From positions 5,574,501-5,638,500 of the forward strand of contig NC_091002.1 in the NCBI RefSeq assembly GCF_041146395.1: 64,000 nucleotides of DNA, given 5' to 3'. A model generated the notes under the pieces. The model was given only the letters and a program-made list of their open reading frames with translations, was not told where the DNA came from and did not search any database. Source of the DNA: Eulemur rufifrons (taxonomy: Eukaryota > Chordata > Mammalia > Primates > Lemuridae). This document shows positions 42,501 to 54,500 of the stretch, piece by piece. The translations under genes were made by a program, and so were the position numbers. Numbering within the stretch: position 1 is the stretch's first letter; every line of letters begins with the position of its first letter.

Positions 42501-45500
42501 AGCTGGACTTTGTAATTGGGAGACACGAGGCTCATCACAGCAGCCCCCAGCTGGCGGTCCCTGGCCGTGCATGGTCATCCCGTCTCCTGCCTTGGTGGTC
42601 TCTCCACTGTTTCAGAACCGAGAAAGCGGATGCCAGGTGCACCATCCGTCACAGGACCCAAGCCCTGGACCCTGAACCCTACCCTGAGCTCAGACCCCAG
42701 ATCCAGCCAAGAGTGTGCTAACCCTGGCCTGGGAGGTGGTAGCTTTTAAACTATCCTTTTTTTTTTTAAAAAAGAAAGCTTTGAGATGGAAAGAACAGTG
42801 TGTGGGTGACCCTTCGTCCAGCCCAGGTGGCCTCCTCCCCCACTCCCCCACCCCAAAATGGGCATGCAGCCCAGTGGGCGGGGGCTGCGAGGAGGAACAT
42901 GGGCCCACAAACCAGCACCAAAAGCCATTTTCCTGAGGGTCTGTGATAGCTACTGGCACTGGGCTTCACAGTCTGGCCTGTGACTTTGCAGAGGGCGTGT
43001 GCAGCCTGGGGCCAGCAGAGGGCGCTCTTGCTGTTCTCCGGAACCTCGAGACCGCCGGGGAATTCAGGACTGTGGGGGCTCACAGGCGCCAGGTGAACTC
43101 AGTCCTGGCCACCAGGACTGCTTGTGCTGTAGCTGTTTGTGGGTGCTTGTGAATACCGTGTAAGAGTTTCATTAACTAAGAAATCAGTTAGTTTTCTAAA
43201 TTTTGACCAAAGTATATCTTTAACAATGAAAAAAAAATTTTCTAGTCCTGGGAGGAAGGTGATTAACCCAGTTAGCGTGTCAGCGATCAGGAGTTCATCG
43301 CTGATGGTGGCACGCTCAGGGTCACAGGGCTGTCAGAGCAGGCTTGGGTCACTGACTCGCCCACGTGGACGGGGTGTGGGGAGTCTCCACTCCGGGCTAG
43401 GGCAGCAGGAATGCTTTATGTGATCCAGGCAGAGCCCCTTCACGCTTGCCTGAGGCCTCCAAGCTGTGGCTGCTGTGTGCCACCCTGTGTCAACAGGATG
43501 TTCAGTGCCCACACTAAGACCCCATGCTAGGCACCTGCCTGGTCCTGCTTGTTGTGGATGGGCTCCGGGCCTGGCTCCTGCAGTCTGTGGACAGTTAGGT
43601 TTGCTGATGGGCCAACAGGCCTTTGCTGTGCAGTGATGGCCTCTGGGCCGCTGGGTGCTTTGAGGGGTGTCCACGGAGCTGGAGCCAGGAGGGGCTATTG
43701 GGTAGCTCAGACTGGTCTCATCAGGCCTGGGCATTGCCAGACTGCATAGTCCTTTGGGGGCTAGCAGCATTGCTAAGGGCTGGCAGGACCCCAAAGCCAG
43801 AGGGGTCTTGGCAGCCGGGCCACTCTCTTTGGACTGAGGCCCTGGCAGCGGAGCCTTGTGGAGTGCCTGGAGCTGCCCGGAGCTGCTCCTGCCCACTTCT
43901 CACAGCTCCAGAGCCTCTAGGGCTGGCCCGGAGCGAGCTGGGTGGTGCGACTGAGTCCTGGGCAGCCCCTCCTAGTCTGTTGGCAGCTCAGCCCATTCGG
44001 GTGGTAACAAGAGACATGCAGCATCCCGGGTCAGGGCTCTATGCTGGGTGTCCCCAGAGCGCAGGGAGGCCTGGGGGCTCTCCTACATGTCTCCACCACA
44101 ACCTGACGGATACCCAGATTCCTGTGGGCTCAAGGAGACTGAACGGCCCTTCCTGGAGAGTCTCGGCTCAGCCTGGTCCCTCCCTTCGTGGGCGCAGGGC
44201 TCTGGCTCCTTGACCACCACCTGCCGGGGCTCCTGCTGCCGTGCCCTCTCCAGAAGCTGCTGGCCTTCTCAGGGGTGCTGCATCCAGGGGCCAGCCAGTG
44301 GGGCCCCAGGGCCTGCAAGGTGCATGGGGCCGGGCTGTCCAGGAGGGCCCTGGGCATGCATGGCTACCTGTTGGGCTTTGGTGGCTGCTCCCACCTGGTA
44401 CGGTCCCCAGGGCTCCATTAGCTCTGTCAGCTGTCTCTGCGCTCACATGTGACTCAGACACAGGTGTCTTGGACCCTACATTGTAGAGCTGTCGGCGTGC
44501 TGTCCCTGCCTAGTGCATGACCCCAGACCCCGAGTGAACAGGACGACTGTCCTGAACTTAGAGCCCAAGGGCTGCTGCTGTCCTCATTGTCCCCCATGGC
44601 CCCACCCTAGCTCTGCATGTCTTCTCACGTGTATCTGGATAGGGGGCAGTGGGCCTTAATGGCTGTGGCCTGACTGGGCTTAGAGGCAGCTCTGGGTGGT
44701 GCAGGGCCCCTCTCCCCCTTGGACCACACAGTAGATGCCCCCAAGGTGGCTTGAGTGCCACTCTCCTCCCAGGCTGTTAGGTGGGCGCTGAGGCCTCGGG
44801 GAGTACGCGGGGTAGGGTGGGCCCAGTGTGCTTGAGATCGGCCCACTGCACTGCACTGAGGGTGTTACAGCTTCAGTGAGAAGGGAGAAGTTGCTCTGCT
44901 CTTTGTCAGTTGAATGGACACTTTCTAGACCTTTCTCTACAAACTGATTTTTTAAAAAGGCACTGCTCCGAAATCCTTGGAGATTTTGCTCACAGAGCGA
45001 GAGAGCGAGGAGCTGCAGCAGATGAAGTGATTGGCAGCTCGCCTGGCTGTGAGCGGCAGCGGCTCACCTGGGCCTCGCTTCCCAGAATAGACGCGGCAGC
45101 CTCGTATCTGCCTATCTCCCCTCCTGCTGCTGGTGGCTGCTCCGGGCAGGGGCAGGTGGGGCCGGCTAATGAACGTGGGTGTTAGAGCCGTTTTAATTAG
45201 AAATTATGAATGAGGTGCTCTTAGCTAATTTTCAAATAAAATTTACAGAGGGCTTAAATCATTCCCTTAGTGTTTCCCCACTTAGAACGGGATTGGCATC
45301 GTTAACTCTGCGTGTAGAACAGCCAGAGCTGGGAATGCTAATTCAATAATACGTGATTTAAATATTTTGAGACCGAAACAAATATGACACTACTAGCTAA
45401 AATCAAATGGCAGTAACTGAGATATTGGAGAGAAGTTCTGGACCTGTCCTTTGAAGGTTCAAAGTTGACACACATCACGGCGTTTCTCCCTTTTCTCCTC

Positions 45501-48500
45501 AGACAACCAAGTGGGAACAAACTGTGTCTTTTCTTTAATGTTTCCCAATCCTGTGTGTCTGTTGGCATTGGTGTCTACGTAATGTTGTTTTCCTTTTGAC
45601 ATAGATGTTCTGTCTCCAAAAAATACTTAAGCCAGTTTAAATATGTTTAACCGTGTGTTTTATAGAGTGTCTCTGTGTCAGTTCCATTTGGTAGCAGGCC
45701 AGGGATAAATCCTAACAAGATCGATACGGAGAGTCATTGGGTAGATTTAGTTTCTAGCCTTGCTCTGTTACAGGATAGGTGTAGTAATCCATGCCTGCTT
45801 CTTCACTAAGCTGATAAAAATCCTTTGAAAACTTAAACTGCTTGCTATTTAATTACATAGCTAAGATCACCAATTACTTCATATTATGTAATTAATAAAA
45901 TATTACTTTCCCACCAATCAGTCAGAAAACTGTTTTTAGCATCAGTCTATTCAGTACTATCAGCAGTGGTTTTTCCTTTCTTTTTGTAAATTGTTGAGTT
46001 ATTTGTGTTCATAGCTAACATATCTGTACGGAGGTCTCATTTTATTCTCACCTGTCATGAGTCCGATGTGGCAGCCATGTGGTTTTAACTGTGGACGCAT
46101 CGTCATCATTCACAGAGGTGGCAGCTGTCCGTGTGGCTCTGTGCACAGTTTTCCTTCCGCGTCAGCCGCCGCCTGCCTTTTCCACCGGCCTTGCTGCCAG
46201 TACTCCAGGACGTGTGTCCTGCCCTCCGGATGTTCAGCCTTGGTGTTTGAGGATGCAGATGACAGACCCCCCAGAGACCTTTCAGGCTCTGAATCTAGGC
46301 CCCAGCTCCATTCACTGCTGTTGTATTAGGGAAAGTTTTCTGTGATGCCGCTAGAGCGGTGGGAGCGTTTAGCTTCTTGGAGGTGAAAAGGACAGAAGCC
46401 GAAAACCCGGGGAATGAAATGTTGAACCGTCAGGCGCAGGCAGGGAAGGCAGGGAACTAAATCAGCCGACTGCTGGGAAACCTTGTGCTGCAGCAGGGCC
46501 GGTAAACAACCTTCCTGGGTGATGCGGCTCCCTCCATCACGCTGAAGGCCAAGCAGCTGTATCCGTGGAAGGCTGAGAGCCAGGGGCGGGGGTAAAGACA
46601 CAATAGTTCTCACGAGGTCAGCCTGGATCAGGACATCCTAGGCCTAGCCCGGGGCCACGGCACCAACCCTCTCCCTCCCAAGCCCTACAGCACAGACTGC
46701 CCCCACCACGAGTCTGTCTGCAAAATAGATACTGCTTCCCAAACAAGCCCAGCTCTCTTCTGAGCACCTCCCCACATGTTCTCTCTTTAATTCCAAAGAG
46801 AGCTCTATTAGGTAGATTATTACCCCCATTTTACAGATGAGAAAACCGAGTTTTGTGAGCACTGGCCTCCTTGTTGAGGCCTGGCCACCCAGCAGGAAGG
46901 GCTGCCTGATGAATGTGCCACCTGCACCCTTGGCATGTGGCCATGCAGAGGGGCCTGCCCTCCTGCTCCCCGGAGGCTGGTGTTCTGGCCTCCTTGAGCA
47001 CTGGCCGCATACTCTCACCCAAGGTCAGGCTGAGACACGTGGCCCTTTTCCACATCCGGGAGGAGAGTATGCTCATTAATCATGGTGCCCTGGAGCAGGT
47101 ATGAACAGGGCTTTCCTTTTCCTTGCCCAAAGTTAGTGTTCTCTGCAGAGCTCGTGGGGGTGAGAGTTGTTAGATCTGGAGATGCTAGTTGCTGTAAGAT
47201 TTGATTTCACTCTCCACTGACTGTGATGCTAGTTTATGTAATGTTCATGTGACCCCAGCACCCCGGTCTGGGTTTCTGGGCTGCTCTGTTGTATGGGAAC
47301 TGGTTTGGCAGCTTCTACTCAGAACACATCCTCTGCGAATCTGAATCCGGGGGGCAAGCCCAGCTTGGCCACCCCCGGAGAATTAGGCCATCCCAGCCGA
47401 CGGCTGTCCATCCAGGGCGGCACGACCCTCATTCGGTTGACAGATTCAGGTCCCCCATCCCTTTCTGGCTGGCTGTGCATCCAGACCCAGCAGAGATTTA
47501 GGCCCCAGCCTGGCTCTGGTGATTGACCTCCAGGTGTCCTAGGGACCCAGAGACTCCTCTCATGCCTTCCAGCAGTCTGGACGCTGCCACGGGGTCCCCA
47601 GGCCCTGTGGGGCTGCAGGTCAGGCGTGGGCTCTTGAAAGCAGCCCCGAGGCCCACTGTGCACCTCAGCAGCTTCCAAGGCTAGATTTGTGCACAGCCTC
47701 AGTTCTGTTACTGATGTGGCTCAGATGAGAAAGGGAAAAAGCTTGCCACTCTGTGCTTTGTGATACTGTAAAATCTTTTTGGTGAGTGTGGATTTTATAA
47801 AGAGACAGTCATTCTAGAAAGTGATGATTGGCTTCAGCATAGTTTCCACACACTCACCCAGGAGCTGAGAGCATGCTGTGTGGCACTGCCCCTGCGTCCA
47901 GGTGCTCCCTGTGGCCAGCCCGGCCCATGGCCACCCTCTGTCCTCTGAAGGTGCGTCCCGGCAGCCAGAGATGCACATGAGATATTGGCCTGGCTGGGCA
48001 ATTTGCACGGCCTTCCAGGGAGGGCATTAGCATATAAATAGCAGATGCAATGACGACCATCACAGCTGAGCACGTTTAATTTTTAGTTTATAAGATAGAA
48101 TGGGTTTTTAAATGCATAGCCATCAAGCCGCTGAAAGACAAATGCAGTTTGGAACTCACTTGTCTGACGAGGCCTTACATCATTTTTTTTTAAAAAGGGA
48201 AACAGACACACATAAAACTGAACAAAAGTGATTTCTTGGGTGAAAAGTAATTGAGATCGCGTTACCAAGTTAATTAGATGGTACAAAATTTATTTAATGG
48301 TCCCAGCTGTATCTCCAGACTGTGCGCTTGGCGGGCAGAACTGCCCCCTTCTCTTGGGGCTGCACTTCCCCTTCCTTCTCAATAATTAGTAACCTCACTA
48401 CCATACTTCTGTAAACTGATTGCATTGTATATTTTAGCCGTTTTATTGCTTGTTTAATTATGATCGTGGAGGCTCATTTTTCTAAATCTTTTTAAGTGTG

Positions 48501-51500
48501 CGTGAGAATCACTTTGTATAAAACCAGCAATGGCCCCAAGTGCTGTCCATGCCTCCCTGTGGCGACAGGCGGCGGGGGGTGGGGGGGGCGTCTTTTCAGA
48601 GGCTGTGGCAGGCAGTGTGTGGAGTGGGGTCTGCAGCCCCCACGCTGGGGACCACCTAGCAAGGAGGCTTCCCATTGGCTCGCAGGGTCCCACCCAGGTC
48701 TGCACCTGTTAGGGAAGGTGTGAACACAGGTGCCCAGCCCACTCCGATTTACAGGTCCCTTGGGAGTGCGTAGCCTTCACGTGTCCTGTCTCTGCTAGTC
48801 AAGTTTTTCAGTTACCTTCTGTTTTATGCTGTTTCATGACAGTTGGAAAACTCAGCTCCCAAGTGGGTTAAAACCAAACTGCTCCTGAGAACATTTTACA
48901 AGCCTAACCCCGTTTGGAAGAAGTCCCTGGCCCTGACACCTGCTATGGGGGTGGTTTCCTTTCCAGGGTCCTCAACTGTCCAGCCACCCTGTGCTTGGTC
49001 CCTTGGTGGAAGGCACTGGGGATGCCCGATGGTGGCCCTGAGCCCTGCCCAACCTCGTTTGTAACCTTGACGGCAGGGCCTGTGCCTGATGCCACTTGGT
49101 TATTTGATTTCCTAGAGGTGAATTGGAGACCCATGGAAGTGCTCAGAAGGGACTCTTTTCCATGCAGGCTTTGTATTTCCCTTTGGGCCTCATTGCATTT
49201 CTGAGGCCTTGGAGAGGACTGTCCCTGTGCCCATGGTGTCTCTTTCCTTTGAGCAGGCCTCGGGCATGAGGCCCTGACGGGTCACACAGCTTCCCCCCTT
49301 CTTGGCACCAGAAATGTCTCTGCCTGTTCCTAATATGCAGCATGCCTGGTGTCAGACGTCCTAGGTGACATGTGAGTTTATCCTGTGTAAAATCTAAAAA
49401 TGGAAGATTTTAAGCTTTAATTTTGTATTAGCAGTGAAGTCCCTAAATTCTATGTTGCAGTGGTTTGAGTGGGTTCCCTCAGCCTCTAAATAGTTTAAAG
49501 TATGGAAATGGGTGGCTGTGTCAGTCCTTGCCCCAGAGAAAGCCCCATGGTCTGTTCAAAGTCCAAGGTCCGTCTGCAGGACCTGGCCCAGTGTTTATGG
49601 AGGGTGGCACCAGCCAGGACAGCCTGTCAGCATGAAGGTAAGAACAAAGAGGAACCGGGCTCCAAATTTAATCACAGAAGTAAACGATTTTAGTTGGTGA
49701 GAAAGAAGGTATAATTTCTAATAGTTAGCTAAGGAGTTAAATATTTTTTAGGAAATGAAAATTTGATAAAAGTCCCCGTTGGAATTCAAGGGTGTGGGCA
49801 ATAAGCATAATATTTTTTGAAAATGACCCCCATATTTAAAGTCTGGCGCTGTATGTTATGCATTGTAGCACCCGGTCCACATCTACCTTTAGAAAATTAA
49901 AACACATAAATTCTGTTTAGTGTTTGATACGCACTGCACTAGCTGAGAACCGTAATGCCCTAAAACCTTGGGCTGCTCTCCACCTTTCATAAATTCCTGG
50001 GCAGATTCTATACAAAAATAATTTTCAGGTCCGTGGCTCATTGTTATTCAAACGTGATGGATGGTCGTCATTTGCTCTGCGCGGGAGTTAAGTGCCCCTG
50101 TCATTTCCAAAGAGTATAATTGGGACGTTTCACAGGTCAGCGGTGGAGACAGGCTTCCCTTTTGATCAGTGTTAGACTGATAACAAAAATTACAGTTTCC
50201 AGTGATTAATGTCTTCTGTGCTTCCCAGAGGCATGGCTGTGGCTGCACCTAAACAGAGTGCACTTGCATCTGATTGTGCCCATGCTGGTGGCACCTTTTC
50301 TGCAGGGCATTGGGGCCCAGCAGGTGTGGCCAGATGTGGCTGCCGACGTCCCCCACTCTAGTGGCTGAGATCAGCCCGGCTCTGCCTGGTGACTGGCAGC
50401 TGCGCTGGGGTGCCGTCCACAACCGTCTGGAACCTACTTGGGCCCCTGCCTGGGGGATCAGCCCCTGCCTCTCCCATCGGTCCTCTTTTCGGGAAACAAG
50501 GCCAGGCTTGAGTGTGCCTTTGGGATGTTGCCATTGGGAATGGGTTAAAAAAGTAAAGACAAGTGTCAGAATGGTTGAGTTTTTCTAAGTTTTCCTCTTA
50601 CAGCCCTCTAAGGGTCTCATTGGCTGGTATTCTTCTGACAGGGACCTCCCTTTCTGGATGTTCCCTTTGGCTGTCTGGCCTGGCTGTGATGGTGCAGGTC
50701 TCAGGACCCTGGGGGCTGCCCTACCAGGTTCCCTTTGTTCTAGGTGTTCCAGCCAGGCCCTCCCAGGAAGGGCAGGACCCTGATAGGGTTGCTCACACCC
50801 TCCGGACCCTGTCCTGGGATGCAAGGGTGGCCGTGGGAAGGTGAGGCAAGAAAGAGCCACCCACAGGCTGTTTCTGCAACAAGGCCCGTGGCACAGGCGA
50901 TGCCACTGCCATGTATGGTGCTAGCACGTTTACATGGATGGCCATGGCCATGGGTCACTGCCGTGCAGCACTCCAGTACGTGCCGCAGCCTCCTGCTCCA
51001 GGGAGGAGTCGCCCCTCAGCCTGATGAGATGAGGCAGCCACGCAGGAAGCGGGGCAGGGTGGGCTTGAGGAACTGGGTCTTCCTGGGGAGAAAAGCAAGC
51101 AGAGCTTCCTGTGCAGTTCTCCAGGTCCTCCTCGGGGAGAGAGGCAGGCATGGCGCCTGAGCTCCCCCAGGACTCAGCGCAAGCAACCCCTCAACATGGC
51201 CACGGTGGAGGGAGGAGGCCTTGTCAGAAGGAAACTGTGCTGTGGGTTTTAACAAGTCTTTAAGGACTGAATACTCCAGCAATGCCTGTCCCTTCTCGTG
51301 TCTGTTACGTGCTGTGGACGACTGTTACCGCAGCCACTGGGAGCTACGTTTGCTGTCTGCTCGGGCACTCTGTTCTGTGCAGCTTTGCAGCAATGTTTAT
51401 TTCACATGGGAACGGAGAGGACAGCACGTTCCAGAGGGAACTGGGGAGTTGATATACAGTTTGTTGTTTTAATGTAGATCTAAACAGCCCCCAATATGGG

Positions 51501-54500
51501 GCAGTGTAGAGGTGGTGTGATTCTGGGAACAAGGACAGTCTTGGAGACAATCTTAAATGAAATCCACCCTGGAGAAAAAGCACTACAAGAAATAGGGATA
51601 TTGTGGGCTTTGCCTGCTGACAGCAGTTCTCATACTCAGGGGCTGGGAGTTTATTAGTGTTTCGGGGGTGTTTCCATAGACAGACACCCTGGAGGACGGG
51701 GAGGAGGATGAGGAGGATGACTTTGTGGAGGTCCCAGAGAAGGAGGGATTCGAGGCCTGTGTCCCTGAGCACCTGCTGGGTGAGTACAGTGGGCTGTGGG
51801 CTGCCAGACTTGCAGTGGGGGAGGCTGGGGAGGAGGATCCTGCTCAGGATGCTGCCCTCAGGCCCATGGCCACACACCCTGGGGTCTGGGCACCCTGCAA
51901 GGGGCAGGGAATGGGGCCTCAGTGGGACCCCCAGGCCTTCCTACTGGGTTATGCCGTGTCGGTAATTGGTGCTTTCATTTAAAATTGTGTGATCTTCCTT
52001 TTGTGCCTGGGTCCCTCCCTGTCCTAAGGTGCTTCTGTCCCACAGTCATCCTGCTGGGCCCTCTCTGCTAAGGGGACCCTCAGAGGCCCCAACACAGCCC
52101 ACTGTGGGCAGCAGTTCCTGCCTCCCTCCCTGTGGCTTCCAGGCACCCCTGTCTCCTGGACAGCCCTGCTTGGGAGCAGGAAGGTCTCCTTTACAGGTGC
52201 CTGCAAGCGTGAGCAAGGGCGCCTCCTGCAGCGGACGGCTGGCTCGAGTTGGCGCCTTCCGTGTGAGAGGCTGGTGAGGCTGTGCGATCCTGGTGCTGCG
52301 GAGCGTCTCCAATGGGAGGGAGGGAGTGCCGGGGCGGCCACCCACCCCCCTGCCATTACTTAGGCTGTCACCAGTAAGGTGTGTCCCTTCTTACCATTGA
52401 CAAAGCCATGGACTCAGCACTGGGCCCAGGATGTATGTCTGTTCCGTGGTAGGGAGCAGCTTCTCACCACACGGGAGTGCAAAGCACAGCTGCTACGGCC
52501 TTTGCTATCTAGAATTCTCTCCTTTTCCAAAAACAACCTCTAAAAGCCGCTTTCTGCACCCCAAGGCTGTGGCCCTCCAGGAGGAAGGGTGTGTGCCAAG
52601 TCAGGGCTGCTCCTGGCACACGCAGGCGGCCTCTGCATCCAGAGGCAGCAGTGAAAGCCGGACCACTGGCTGTTGTGGTGGGAGAGAGAAGTTGGTTTGA
52701 GTCGGAGTCTGTAAGGTGGAACGTAACTTTGTTAAAAGAATTTAGATGATTTGACAGCTCATGTGTGAAGATACGACACATTACAGGTGTCATTCAAAAT
52801 TAACACAAGCAGATCCCCTAACACTGAGCAGCCTTCTATCGTGTGGTCCTGTTTACTCGCCTGCAGGCCAGATCTGGGCAGGTCGAGCTCCTGGGGTCAG
52901 TGTGTGCTTGAGAGTCTGGGTAGAAACCAGATACCTGGGGGCCACCTGGCTCTGACCCATCTGGCCGTGGGTATGGTGCTGACTCAGGTCTGCCACTTTT
53001 CTTCAGGGCTCAGCAGAGACAAGCTGAGTGGCCACTGTCTCCTCTCCTCCAGCCCCCCAGCCACACTACTCCCCCTAATTGGGCCTCCCTGTGACCCGCA
53101 CAGTCCCATCTTTTCCAAATGCCATCTCCCCCTGAAACCATCTCCTGGCCTAGAGTAGGAGTGCCCTACAGCCCGAGCCTCACCCAGGTGGCCACAGCCA
53201 AGTCCCTGCACCTGCCACAAAGCCCCCAGCGGTACCTAAGGCATACTGTTGGGTGCTGCGACCGCACTCCCCATGCCAGGGTGGTCTTTGCCCCCCACAC
53301 AGCTCCCTGCCGCCCTCAACTGGACCAGGCCACGGCCCAGCCTCAGGGAGGCGCCAGCTGATGCGCAGCCAGGTTGGAGGCTGCCCTGGCTGGGGACGGG
53401 GAAGGCGGGGGGGCAGCAGGGGCACAGGCCAGATGCCTCTGCCCCTGCTCAGCTCCTGAGCAGTCTTGTCTACCCAGATCCCCTCCATCCCTGCTGAGTT
53501 ACTCCTTCTTCCCTGAGCCCCAGGGTGGACACCCAGCTGTGGTCAGGGTGTGCAACTGTCAGGCTCCAGTCTCCTCCCTCTAGGGGTCTGGAGCTGGCAC
53601 TGACCCTTGGCTTGTCGTTTTGCTAAAGTTTTCTGACCTTGGGCCTCTGTACATGCCTGCTTTAGTGCTGCTGGGTCCTTTCAGCAGAAATTGTCTCATT
53701 GGACAAATTGGATGATGTTTGATGTCTCAATGGCAGAAGTCTACTCTTTACTTAAAACTTTACTCATGGTTCTAAACTGTCTGGACCAGGAGCAGAAGTG
53801 AAGAGCAAGCTAGGGTTGGCCAGCCCAGCCTAGCCGCCTTGTGGGTCTTCCTGGCCTGGCCCCAGACATGGTGAAGACACCTCCAGATGTCATCTGGGGA
53901 CATTTGTCTTTCCATCTTGGGCCCCGGGCACAGCAGAGCAGAGAGGAACTATCCCTGCAGGGACATCCCGATTTTGGAAAATCTATGAGCCCAACACAAT
54001 GGCTGTTGGTTCCACCACTGAGCTTTGGAACAATTTGTTACACAGCAGCGGATGACCTGCAGCCCCTCCTGTCCTCCCAGCTCTTGTCAGCCTGCATTGT
54101 GACATCCACGTTCCCCTGATGGCCGTGGGTGCGGGGCCAGAGCCCCAGGGCCACCCACACCTGGGCCACAGGGGAAGGAGTTCCATTGTGGCTTTGCTGG
54201 GTGGGCAGAGACCCCAGGAGTTTTATTGCCACTAATTCACCCCTTTAATTTGAAAGGCTCATGATATTCTGTATTTAGCCTTGAAGGTGACAATGGCTGG
54301 CATGGGTCTACAAGTTGAAAACAAGTGGATGGTGGATAGGGTGGGAGGTAGGGTGTGGCACTGGCCCCTCTGTGGTGAGTTCAGTGGCCGTCTGTGCGTC
54401 CTGGGACGGGAGCTGCAGGGCCCAGAGGAGGGGTGCAGGGCATAGACTGCTGTGCAGAGCATGGAGGCAGGAGGGGCTCCAGGGTGAGATCCCAAGTAAT

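Larger units (their letters stand above)
41597..51679 (+). other. UVSSA: UVSSA intron 7 (10 kb)
   Basis: The first 3.3 kb (to about 44.9 kb) is GC-rich with a CTCF-like motif at 43012-43026. From about 44.9 to 50.3 kb there are several AT-rich islands without recognisable repeats (45170-46060, 47780-48520 and 49380-50250), separated by GC-rich sequence. A MIR lies at about 46775-46860. I recognise no Alu or L1 in the whole 10 kb, which is unusual beside the repeat-dense spacer. The acceptor is GTTTCCATAG. Confidence 0.8.
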
